This document shows, in pieces, positions 12,679-19,291 of a stretch of DNA of 19,291 bases. This DNA comes from JALYQB01 sp035640155 (GTDB lineage: Bacteria > Actinomycetota > Actinomycetes > Mycobacteriales > Pseudonocardiaceae). Below the pieces are notes generated by a model that did no database searches, had not been told where the DNA came from, and worked only from the letters and a program-made list of their open reading frames with translations. The translations under genes and the position numbers were made by a program. The DNA lies in the NCBI GenBank assembly GCA_035640155.1, contig DASQWR010000181.1, forward strand, positions 1-19,291, in the 5' to 3' direction. Every line of letters starts with the position of its first letter. Position 1 is the stretch's first letter.

Positions 12679-13665
12679 TCACAGCCGTGGCAACACCTCC
12701 GCGCCGAGGCGACTGATCGTCTCCAGCGTCCGGGGGAGCTCGCCGGTGGTCTCCATCATGAGGATGAGGTGCTCGATGCCGGTGCGCTCGGCCGTCGCCG
12801 CGAGCGTTCGGACGCAATGCTCGGGGTCGCCCACCGGGTGTAGCCGGCAGAGCAGGTCGGTATAGGCGTGCGGATCCCGCGGCGCACGGCGCACGCCATC
12901 GGCTCGGCGGTAGTCGGCGAGGCCCGGCCCGAGCCAGCAGGGCAACGTCGCCCGCACCGTCGCGACGGCCTCCGCGGTGCTGTCCGCAACGTGCGCGATC
13001 CCGGCCGCAACGTGACGGGACGCGGCGGCGGGTGCGAGCTGCGCGTAGCGTGCGGTGAACGCGGCCTTCTCGTCGTCGTCGGCGTGCATTCCGAGCAGCA
13101 TCGGCAGCTCGCGGTCGGCGGCAACCCGCAACCCGTCCTCCGAGGTCACCGCGGCGATCACCGGCAGGTCCCCCCTCGGTCGCGGCACCAGCTCCAGGTC
13201 GTCGGCCACTGCTGGGCTGTGCAGCGGGGCGCAGACCCGCCCCGTACGCAGCGCGGCGAGCAGCATGTCCAGTGCCGCCGGGTAGCCACGCTCCCACCGC
13301 TCGAGGCCGGTACCGAAGACATTCAGCTCCACCCACGGGCCGCCACGCCCGACACCGAGCACGAACCGGCCCCCGGAGAGCCGGTCCAGCAGCGCGGCCT
13401 GCTCGGCCAGCGCCACCGGATGCTGGGTGGACAGCACGCTCACCGCGGTGCCCACGGTGATCCGCCGGGTCGCCCCGAGCAGGAATCCCGCCATGGTGAT
13501 CGCCGACGGGCACACCCCGTAGGACATGAAGTGGTGCTCGGCGATCCAGACGTCATCGAACCCGGCGTCCTCCGCGGCCACCGCGGCGGCGAGCGAGGCG
13601 TCCAGCGGGATACCCACATCCTGCCCGGGATACCGGGCGGCCAGCAGGAAGGCTCCGAAGCGCAC
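12679..13665 (-). CDS. LLM-class flavin-dependent oxidoreductase
   Basis: The 328-aa protein is a luciferase-like TIM-barrel monooxygenase or F420-dependent oxidoreductase. It shows the N-terminal FGAFLLA strand, EDAGFDDVWIAEHHF (about 31-45), the TVGTAVSVLSTQHPVALAEQ segment, and DRLSGGRFVLGVGRGG. The cofactor (FMN or F420) and substrate cannot be told from sequence. GTG 13665 is chosen because VRFGAFLL is the usual family start; the frame upstream only reads through tandem repeats and antisense DUF3048 sequence. It is downstream of the DUF3048 gene on the same strand, separated by the repeats. It converges with the 249-aa protein gene. Confidence 0.88.
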   Translation of the reverse strand: MRFGAFLLAARYPGQDVGIPLDASLAAAVAAEDAGFDDVWIAEHHFMSYGVCPSAITMAGFLLGATRRITVGTAVSVLSTQHPVALAEQAALLDRLSGGRFVLGVGRGGPWVELNVFGTGLERWERGYPAALDMLLAALRTGRVCAPLHSPAVADDLELVPRPRGDLPVIAAVTSEDGLRVAADRELPMLLGMHADDDEKAAFTARYAQLAPAAASRHVAAGIAHVADSTAEAVATVRATLPCWLGPGLADYRRADGVRRAPRDPHAYTDLLCRLHPVGDPEHCVRTLAATAERTGIEHLILMMETTGELPRTLETISRLGAEVLPRL

Positions 13666-13690
13666 TGATCTACCGTGCCAGCCAGGCACC

Positions 13691-13817
13691 GATGGTTGGA
13701 CCCTGCAAGCAGGTCTCAGCTCCGATGGTTGGACCCTGCAAGCAGGTCTCAGCTCCGATGGTTCGACCCTGCAAGCAGGTCTCAGCTCCGATGGTTCGAC
13801 CCTGCAAGCAGGTCTCA
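13691..13817. repeat. Four tandem 33-bp repeats
   Basis: The units start at 13691, 13724, 13757 and 13790; the last is cut to 28 bp and ends in the stop codon of the DUF3048 gene. Units 1-2 read GATGGTTGGA and units 3-4 read GATGGTTCGA; the remaining bases are the same. Each contains CCTGCAAGCAGG, an inverted repeat that could form a small hairpin or act as a protein site. The repeats fill the gap between the DUF3048 and LLM genes, both on the minus strand. They directly abut one another with no spacers. Confidence 0.9.
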
Positions 13818-14789
13818 CTGTGCCGGGAGCAGCAGCACCCATACCGGCCCGGAGGCGAACGTCAGTGCTGTGCCGTCGGGTCGGGTGAACGTCGTCGGTG
13901 CGTCCGGGGCCAGCCGCGACCACGTGCCGTCGAAGGCCTGCCCGTCGCGCAGCACGACGGCCGCGCCCGTGCCCACCGACTCGGCGAACGGCGACGGGTT
14001 GCCGGCAGCGTCCCGGATCGCGGCGTCGCGGACCACCACCCGCTGCAGCACCACCGTCGCCGCACCCGGCCGGCCACCCTCGGTCGCGAGCAGCGGTGCT
14101 CCGTCGATGCCGAACACCCACCGGTGCTCGGACGCCATCCACTCGACCGAGATACTCGCCGACGGGTAGCTAGCGGTGACGTTGCCGGTGGCACGACCGC
14201 CCGCCGGGAGCGGCCCGAACTGGAACCCGACGTCGCGCGGTGGTCCGCCGAGGCCCAGGGTGGCGGTGTGCGCGTAGAGGTCGTGCGGCCGCGGACGGCC
14301 CCGCTCCCGGTAGTACGCCGCCGGCAGCACGGACGCCGAGACGTCGACTACTGGCGCCGTGGCAAGCATTGGGCGCAACTCCGGGGCCTCTCCGGAGAAG
14401 GCCAGCGCCGGGGCGCCGAGGCCGGCGAGCAGCTGCAGGTCGGTCTCCCGGACGCTGCGCACTGGTCCGACCACTGGCGGTATCCGAGACTGGAACACCG
14501 CCAGCAGCCGGGTCAAGCCGCCCTCGACCGGTTCCACGTAGACGAGGTCGGCCGCGGTTGTGCCCGTCTGCGGTCGTGCCGGCGCCACATTGTCGATCTT
14601 GACGGCGAGCACTGGCGCGGCGAGGTCGGTGGGCAACCCGGTGAGCGGTGACGGGGGTGGCGGCAGCGGTGCCGACGGGGTCGGCTCGGCCTTCGGCGGG
14701 GGGGCCGCAACCGGCGCCGGCGCGTCCGTGCACCCGGTGAGCAGCGCAACGAAGGCGAGCCCTAGCATCACCCGTCGCCGCACGATCAA
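13815..14789 (-). CDS. DUF3048 (YerB-like) lipoprotein
   Basis: The 324-aa protein has a lipoprotein signal: positive RRR, hydrophobic LGLAFVALLTGC with lipobox Cys20. A Pro/Ala-rich linker to about residue 50 follows. The DUF3048 domain has PVLAVKIDNVAPARPQTG, ADLVYVEPVEGGLTRLLAVF, GPVRSVRETD and HDLYAHT. These are hallmarks of the YerB family, whose exact function is unknown; it would be anchored to the outer face of the membrane. TTG 14789 is favoured by GGGGAGG 5 nt upstream; GTG 14783 is an alternative. The stop codon lies inside the last 33-bp repeat. Confidence 0.9.
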   Translation of the reverse strand: MIVRRRVMLGLAFVALLTGCTDAPAPVAAPPPKAEPTPSAPLPPPPSPLTGLPTDLAAPVLAVKIDNVAPARPQTGTTAADLVYVEPVEGGLTRLLAVFQSRIPPVVGPVRSVRETDLQLLAGLGAPALAFSGEAPELRPMLATAPVVDVSASVLPAAYYRERGRPRPHDLYAHTATLGLGGPPRDVGFQFGPLPAGGRATGNVTASYPSASISVEWMASEHRWVFGIDGAPLLATEGGRPGAATVVLQRVVVRDAAIRDAAGNPSPFAESVGTGAAVVLRDGQAFDGTWSRLAPDAPTTFTRPDGTALTFASGPVWVLLLPAQ

Positions 14790-15140
14790 GGCCGCCTCCC
14801 CGTTACTCGGTGCGGATGCTCACGCCTCCGGCGGCACGGCGACCACCGGTGACACCAGCGGATGGCCAGTGGCATCCCCTGCGGCCAGAAACCCCCAGAC
14901 ACCTGCGGTGACCAGTAGCACCGAACGCACCAGCCGCTCGTCGCCTCCCCGCTACCGCTCGGCTTTCCCGAACAGTGCGACCGGTCACGGTCCTTGCCTC
15001 ATCGTACCGATGCTGGTTAACGTCCCCCGGTCCTTGTCACGGTCCGGTAACCACACTCCAGAGGAGCTCACCCCGAACAACGCTCCGCCGGGATCCCCGC
15101 CCGGGTCACCTCACCGGACTCCCGAAATGGAAGGGCACCA
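14790..15140. other. Non-coding stretch between the DUF3048 and M23 genes
   Basis: This is the divergent intergenic region. The plus-strand side shows imperfect direct repeats around CACGGTCC/GGTCCTTG (about 14983-15045), which might be regulatory or RNA structure in the leader of the M23 peptidase gene. A c-di-AMP riboswitch, common ahead of actinobacterial wall hydrolases, was looked for by eye and not recognised. Short frames here have no protein-like composition. Confidence 0.4.
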
Positions 15141-16061
15141 GTGGCTCGACACCGCTCCCCCAGCGGCCACAGACCCCGCACCGTCCTCGACACGGCATTA
15201 CAGAACGCTCCCAGCCCCACCGGCCCCAGGAACACCGGCGGGGCACACCGGATCCCCCGGCCCGGTCCCGATGCCCGCGGCCGAATCGTGGTCGCCGCCG
15301 TCGCGGTCGGTGCTGTCACCGCGGCCGGTCACGGTCTCGATCCGACCGCTGGCGGTGACGGTGCCGGTGCCGACACCAACCCCCTTGCCTTCGGTGGCAA
15401 CCTGGCCACCGCTCTCGTCGGCACCGGCGGCAACGCCCCCGCCGCGGGCAAGCTCCCACTCCCCGAGGTGCTGCCCCTCCCGCAGACCCTCCCGCAGGAG
15501 ACGCTCGCCTCGGATGTCGCCGACCTCGCCAAGGGCGAGCAGATCGCCGAGGACCGGGCCGAGGCCATCCGTGCGGCCGAGGAGCAGGCAGCCGCAGAGC
15601 GGGCAGCCGCAGAGGCCGAGGCCACCGAGCAGGCCGCTGCCGACGGTCTGTCCCAGCTCCCCGTCGCGGTCGGCGACGTCGTGATGCCCGCCCTGGGACG
15701 GCTCACCTCCGGATTCGGCCTCCGGTGGGGCACCAGCCACAACGGCATCGACATCGCGAACGCCATCGGCACCCCGATCTACGCCACCACGGACGGAGTT
15801 GTGGCCGAGTCCGGCCCCGCCGGTGGGTTCGGGATGTGGGTGCGGATCCAGCATCCCGGCAACATCACCTCGGTGTACGGCCACATCAACGAATCTCTCG
15901 TCCGCGAGGGTCAGCGGGTTGCTGCAGGTGAGCAGATCGCCACGATGGGCAACCGAGGCCAGTCCACCGGCCCGCACTTGCACTTCGAGATCTGGAAGGA
16001 TGGCGAACGGAAGGTCAACCCGCTGACCTGGCTGCGTGAAAATGGCGTCCGCCTCTTCTGA
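15141..16061 (+). CDS. M23-family peptidoglycan metallopeptidase
   Basis: The 306-aa protein begins with a basic, proline-rich cytoplasmic tail, then a membrane segment or signal anchor (about 49-64). A long Ala/Glu-rich helix, likely coiled coil, covers about 128-168. The C-terminal LytM/M23 domain (about 178-300) contains SGFGLRWGTSHNGIDIA with zinc ligands His200 and Asp204, the YGH catalytic His248, and PHLHFE with His279 and ligand His281. All catalytic residues are present, so it should cut peptide cross-links in the cell wall, or activate a partner that does. GTG 15141 has GGAAGG about 6 nt upstream. It converges with the dodecin gene, with 12 bp between the stops. Confidence 0.92.
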   Translation: MARHRSPSGHRPRTVLDTALQNAPSPTGPRNTGGAHRIPRPGPDARGRIVVAAVAVGAVTAAGHGLDPTAGGDGAGADTNPLAFGGNLATALVGTGGNAPAAGKLPLPEVLPLPQTLPQETLASDVADLAKGEQIAEDRAEAIRAAEEQAAAERAAAEAEATEQAAADGLSQLPVAVGDVVMPALGRLTSGFGLRWGTSHNGIDIANAIGTPIYATTDGVVAESGPAGGFGMWVRIQHPGNITSVYGHINESLVREGQRVAAGEQIATMGNRGQSTGPHLHFEIWKDGERKVNPLTWLRENGVRLF

Positions 16062-16073
16062 GGAGGGCCCGCT

Positions 16074-16289
16074 TCAGCTACCCGGGTCGAACTTGAACGA
16101 GAGGCTCAACCGCACCCGGTAGGCCGTCACCTGACCATTCTCCACCGTGACGTCCTGTCGGATGACCTCGGCGACACGCAGGTCGCGAACGGTTCTCGCC
16201 GCAGTCTCGATCGCGTTGCGTGCGGCGGCCTCCCACGACTCGCTGCTGACCCCGATCACCTCGGTGACCCGGTACACGCTCTCGGTCAT
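16074..16289 (-). CDS. Dodecin family flavin-binding protein
   Basis: The 71-aa protein matches dodecin over its whole length: VYRVTEVIGVSSESWEAAARNAIETAARTVRDLR, then VENGQVTAYRVRLSLSFKFD. Dodecins assemble into 12-mers that store riboflavin/FMN, and in some species also bind coenzyme A. ATG 16289 is fixed by AAAGGAG about 8 nt upstream and gives the usual family length; the frame is open further upstream to 16352 but that extension is not family-like. Confidence 0.95.
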   Translation of the reverse strand: MTESVYRVTEVIGVSSESWEAAARNAIETAARTVRDLRVAEVIRQDVTVENGQVTAYRVRLSLSFKFDPGS

Positions 16290-16510
16290 GCCTACGCTCC
16301 TTTCGCCGAACTGACCTGCCCGCGGCACCGAATCGATGGGTCGGTGTCTCACGTCAACTCTGCGGGTACCCGCGAGTCGGGTGCGCTATTCGTGATCGAC
16401 GTGGCCGGCAGGTCGACCATCTGGCCTGGACTTCCATGACGCGTTGCTCGCCGAGGTGAGTGCGCTCGCCGTCGTGCGCTCGGCTGACCACCGCCGGATA
16501 CCGTCGCGCC

Positions 16511-17647
16511 GTGGCTACCGTCGAGGTCCCCGGATTGTTCGCCCCGCCGCCCGGGGTCGCTGCGCACCCCGCTGTCCTGGACGCGCGCCGGCTGGCCACC
16601 GAGCTGCTGGAGCCGCACGCCACCGCCGCCGACGACCCCGCCCGGGGGGTGCGCCGCGAGCACCTCGACACGCTGGCCGTCGCCGGGCTCGCCTCGGTGG
16701 ACGTGCCCGCGACCGAGGGCGGGCTCGGCGCGCCCCGCGCGGTGGATCTGGAGGTGGTCGAGCTGATCGCCGGCGGGTGCGGCGCGACCTGGTTCCTGCT
16801 CACCCAGCACGAGCTCCCGCAGAACCTGGCGCGAGCCCCGCTCGCCGGGCTGGACGCCAACGACGCCCAGCCGGGGCCGGCCGCGGACCGGCACCGCGAT
16901 GTGCTCAGCCGGGCGAGCGCACTGGCCGGGGTGGCGGTGGCCCACCTCCGCAGGCCGCGACCCGGCGTGGTCGCGGAGCCCGACGGCCACGGCGGCTACC
17001 GGCTGAGCGGGCGTGCCGACTGGTGCACCGGCTGGGGACTGCTCGACCTGCTGCTGGTCGCCGCCGCCACACCCGGGGGGCGGTTCGTGTTCGGGATCGT
17101 CGAGGCAACCGAGCGCGACGGGTTGCGGGCCGGAGCCCCGTTGCCGCTGGCCGTGATGGGCGGAACCGCCACCGTCGCGCTGGACCTGGCGAGCTGCCGG
17201 CTCGCCGCCGACGAGGTCCTGCTCGCCGTGGACGCCCCGGCTTGGCAGGTGTTGGACCGGACCCGTACCGCGAACACCAGGCCCGCGTCGCTCGGGCTGC
17301 TCCGGCGGGTGCTCACCCAGCTGGAGGCACTCGGCCACCAGCGAGACCACGCCGAAGCCGTGGACACCGCGCTCGAGCTCGCCCACCGGGCGGTGCCGCT
17401 GCGCGCCGAGGCCTACGCGCTGCTCAACGAGCCGCCGCGCGAGCACATCACCCGGCGCGCCGAGCTGCGCGGCAGGCTCGCCGAGCTGACCGTCCGCGCA
17501 GCCACCGCGCTGATCGCCGCGAGGTCGGGATCGGCGATGCTGCTCAGCAGCCCCGAGCAGCGCTGGGCACGGGAGGCCGCGTTCCACCTGATCCAGGCAC
17601 AGACCGACGAGGTCCGCGCCGCACAGCTGACCGCACTGCGTAGCTGA
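16511..17647 (+). CDS. Acyl-CoA dehydrogenase-like protein
   Basis: The 378-aa protein has the acyl-CoA dehydrogenase layout. A helical N-terminal domain contains LATELLEPHATAADDPAR, LAVAGLASVDVPATEGGLGAP and a TWFLLTQHELPQNLARA segment. A middle beta domain contains GYRLSGRADWCTGWGLLDLLLVAA and LPLAVMGGTATVALDL, and the C-terminal helical part ends near AAFHLIQAQTDEVR. The loose similarity, and the lack of a Glu in an obvious ACAD catalytic context, place it with divergent members whose substrate is unknown; flavin-dependent hydroxylase-like relatives share this fold. GTG 16511 (MATVEVPGLFAPP) is preferred over ATG 16460 because the upstream residues are not protein-like. It diverges from the dodecin gene across 221 bp. 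Confidence 0.8.
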   Translation: MATVEVPGLFAPPPGVAAHPAVLDARRLATELLEPHATAADDPARGVRREHLDTLAVAGLASVDVPATEGGLGAPRAVDLEVVELIAGGCGATWFLLTQHELPQNLARAPLAGLDANDAQPGPAADRHRDVLSRASALAGVAVAHLRRPRPGVVAEPDGHGGYRLSGRADWCTGWGLLDLLLVAAATPGGRFVFGIVEATERDGLRAGAPLPLAVMGGTATVALDLASCRLAADEVLLAVDAPAWQVLDRTRTANTRPASLGLLRRVLTQLEALGHQRDHAEAVDTALELAHRAVPLRAEAYALLNEPPREHITRRAELRGRLAELTVRAATALIAARSGSAMLLSSPEQRWAREAAFHLIQAQTDEVRAAQLTALRS

Positions 17648-17721
17648 CCCGCATTGGGCAGCCGGTGAGCCGCCGCGCTGCTGCTCGACGTGGGCGGCTC
17701 GGCGTGAGGCAAGGTAGCGGT

Positions 17722-18219
17722 GTGCAGACTTCCGAGCTGCGGTTGCGCCCACCCCGCCATCGGGTGAGCCGCCGGGCGATCACCTGGTGGACGATGCAGG
17801 CCGTGCTCACGGTGCTCACCCTGCTGGTGCCGGTGCTCGTCGCCCTGCTCACCTGGTCCGACGCCCCGAGCTGGCTGGCCTGGGCCGCCGTCGCGGTGCT
17901 GCTGCTGGGCGGGGTCTACGTCGTGGTGATGCCACGCTGGCGTTTCCGGATCCACCGCTGGGAGGCCACCGAGGACGCCGTCTACACCTCCGCGGGCTGG
18001 CTGAGCCAGGAGTGGCGGGTCGCGCCGATGTCCCGGATCCAGACCGTCGACACCGCCCGGGGGCCGCTGCAGCAGCTCCTCGGGCTCTCCACGGTCACCG
18101 TCACCACCGCGTCCGCGGCCGGCCCGCTGCAGGTGGAGGGGATGGACCACCGGGAGGCCCGCACCCTGGTCGAGCAGCTCACCGCGACCACCCAGGCCAC
18201 CCCCGGGGATGCCACATGA
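17722..18219 (+). CDS. PH-domain membrane protein (YdbS-like)
   Basis: The 165-aa protein has two membrane helices (about residues 28-45 and 52-70) and then a bacterial PH-like domain (about 75-155), with RWRFRIHRWEATEDAVYTSAGWLSQEWRVAPMSRIQTVDTARGPLQQLLGLSTVTVTTASA. This RIQTVD...LGLSTV pattern is typical of YdbS/DUF304 proteins. GTG 17722 is supported by AAGGTAG about 5 nt upstream; GTG 17665 is open upstream in the same frame but lacks a site. The stop overlaps the start of the next gene as ATGA, so the two are translationally coupled. In other bacteria YdbS/YdbT pairs are membrane proteins of uncertain role. Confidence 0.88.
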   Translation: MQTSELRLRPPRHRVSRRAITWWTMQAVLTVLTLLVPVLVALLTWSDAPSWLAWAAVAVLLLGGVYVVVMPRWRFRIHRWEATEDAVYTSAGWLSQEWRVAPMSRIQTVDTARGPLQQLLGLSTVTVTTASAAGPLQVEGMDHREARTLVEQLTATTQATPGDAT

Positions 18220-19291
18220 CCGGGGATGAGCCAGGCAGCGGGGAGCCCGGTCCGGGGCACGGGCACCCGGGGCACGGGGAGTGGCACCGCCTCGACCCAC
18301 GGATGCTCGCCGTGACGCCGCTGCGCCAGCTGATCGGCTTCCTCCCGGTCGTGGCAGTCGTGCTGCTGGCCGGAGCCGGGAACCTCGACGGCCGGCTCTA
18401 CGGCGTGCTCGCCGCGGTGGTGGCAGTGGTGCTCGCCGGCGTCGCGCGGTGGTTCACCACCCGCTACCGGGTTGCCGACGAGCGGGTGGAGCTGCGCTCG
18501 GGCCTGGTGTTCCGCAGCTCCCGCTCGGTGCCGCGGGATCGGATTCGCACTGTCGACCTCACCGCGGGTCCGGTGCACCGCGTCTTCGGCCTGTCGGTGC
18601 TCAAGGTCGGTACCGGGCAGCGCACCGAGGGCACCGTGCAGGGTGAGCTCGCGCTGGACGCGGTGTCGGCCACCGAGGCCGACGGGCTGCGCCGCCGGCT
18701 GCTGGAGCGCGCAGGCGAGATCACGCCCGCGCCGGTGGCCGCACCGGTGGACCAGCCCATCGCCCGGCTGGACTGGGCGTGGCTGCGCTACGCCCCGCTC
18801 ACCGTGTCGAGCCTGGTCGCCGTGGGGGCGGTCGCCGGAGCGGGCGCGCAGCTGGCCGGCGAGCTCGGTGTCGATCCGTCCGAGATCCCGGCTCTCGACG
18901 AGGCCGGCGCGCGGCTGGACGCCGCGCCGTTGTGGCTGGGCGTGCCGGTGCTCGCCGTCCTCGTGCTGGCGGTGGCGCTGCTCGGCTCGGTGCTGCTGTT
19001 CGTGGAGGCCTGGTGGGGGTTCCGCCTTGCCCGGGAGCCCGGCGGCACGCTGCGGGTGCGGCGCGGCCTGCTCACCACCCGCTCGGTGTCGCTGGAGGAG
19101 GCCCGGGTGCGCGGGGTGGAGGTGGTCGAGCCACTGCTGCTGCGGGCCGGGCGGGGGGCGCGGCTCACCGCGGTGGCCACCGGGCTCGGCGGGACAGGTC
19201 AAGGTGAGGGACGCGGCACGCTGCTGCCGCCCGCACCCCGCGCGGTGGCACACCGGGTGGGCGCAACCGTGCTCGACGCGCCGCGGCCACC
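18216..19291 (+). CDS. PH-domain membrane protein (YdbT-like), 3' end outside window
   Basis: The frame runs open from ATG 18216 to the window end (358 full codons). A hydrophilic Gly/His-rich start (MTGDEPGSGEPGPG) is followed by two membrane helices (about 37-75). The first PH-like domain has RYRVADERVELRSGLVFRSSRSVPRDRIRTVDLTAGPVHRVFGLSVLKVGT. Two more helices follow, and a second PH-like domain begins with GGTLRVRRGLLTTRSVSLEEARVRGVEVVEPLLLR. Tandem PH-like domains separated by helix pairs are the YdbT layout. The ATGA overlap with the YdbS-like gene argues for a joint membrane complex. Confidence 0.88.
   Translation, partial: MTGDEPGSGEPGPGHGHPGHGEWHRLDPRMLAVTPLRQLIGFLPVVAVVLLAGAGNLDGRLYGVLAAVVAVVLAGVARWFTTRYRVADERVELRSGLVFRSSRSVPRDRIRTVDLTAGPVHRVFGLSVLKVGTGQRTEGTVQGELALDAVSATEADGLRRRLLERAGEITPAPVAAPVDQPIARLDWAWLRYAPLTVSSLVAVGAVAGAGAQLAGELGVDPSEIPALDEAGARLDAAPLWLGVPVLAVLVLAVALLGSVLLFVEAWWGFRLAREPGGTLRVRRGLLTTRSVSLEEARVRGVEVVEPLLLRAGRGARLTAVATGLGGTGQGEGRGTLLPPAPRAVAHRVGATVLDAPRP

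Noticed and set aside
13691..13817. CRISPR array from the four repeats
   Set aside because: The units directly abut with no spacers, and no cas genes are nearby.
13666..14142. Longer N-terminus for the LLM oxidoreductase through the 33-bp repeats
   Set aside because: The extension is repeated ELRPACRVEPS-type sequence plus the DUF3048 antisense frame; the family start is at VRFGAFLL.
14950..15140. c-di-AMP (ydaO-type) riboswitch ahead of the M23 peptidase gene
   Set aside because: Such riboswitches are common in this setting, but the conserved core strings could not be found by eye.
17982..19253. Long minus-strand frame of 423 codons opposite the PH-domain genes
   Set aside because: Composition (Arg/His/Gln/Pro runs) is that of an antisense shadow in high-GC DNA; the plus strand carries recognisable domains.

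Overview
The window is high-GC actinobacterial DNA, most like Pseudonocardiaceae or a relative. This is inferred from the codon usage, the GTG/TTG starts, the large LuxR-type regulators, the dodecin, the DUF3048 lipoprotein and the paired PH-domain membrane proteins; no rRNA or tRNA is present to settle it. Base composition is uneven. A hand count gives 34/60 G+C at 2401-2460 (inside the protease gene) and 44/60 at 17041-17100, so the left part looks compositionally foreign compared with the right.

Left part (1-6895): a small and apparently undescribed RiPP-type locus sits between two large LuxR-family regulators. A 24-residue peptide gene (2921-2995, minus) with a near-ideal ribosome binding site ends in Gly-Gly-His-Cys-Glu-Val-Arg-Cys. 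It is followed, after a strong 40-nt hairpin, by a membrane protein (1649-2833, minus) that joins an N-terminal PqqD-like peptide-binding domain to an M50-like HEWFH membrane metalloprotease. Diverging from the peptide is a flavoprotein of the EpiD/MrsD (HFCD) family (3160-3792, plus), whose known members oxidatively decarboxylate a C-terminal cysteine. A peptide with a C-terminal Cys, a leader-binding protease and a Cys-decarboxylase-like flavoprotein fit one biosynthetic unit, but no dehydratase, cyclase or transporter is in view. The shared intergenic region carries two adjacent perfect palindromes centred on GTCGAC. The left flanking LuxR gene (1-1587) appears frameshifted. The right one (3989-6895) is an intact LAL-type ATPase regulator that begins inside the remnant of an acyl-CoA ligase start.

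Middle-left (7062-8531): a gene graveyard. In order it holds a truncated XRE-type HTH gene and multiply frameshifted remnants of a Nudix hydrolase, a UDP-glucose 4-epimerase (galE) and the C-terminus of an S9-type alpha/beta hydrolase. No transposase is visible.

Right part (8699-19291): ordinary and mostly intact genes. They are a secreted RTX-like calcium-binding protein, RecQ helicase, a conserved 249-aa protein of unknown function, an LLM-class flavin oxidoreductase, a DUF3048 lipoprotein, an M23 peptidoglycan peptidase, dodecin, an acyl-CoA dehydrogenase-like protein and two translationally coupled PH-domain membrane proteins; the second of these runs off the window. Four 33-bp tandem repeats lie between the DUF3048 and LLM genes.
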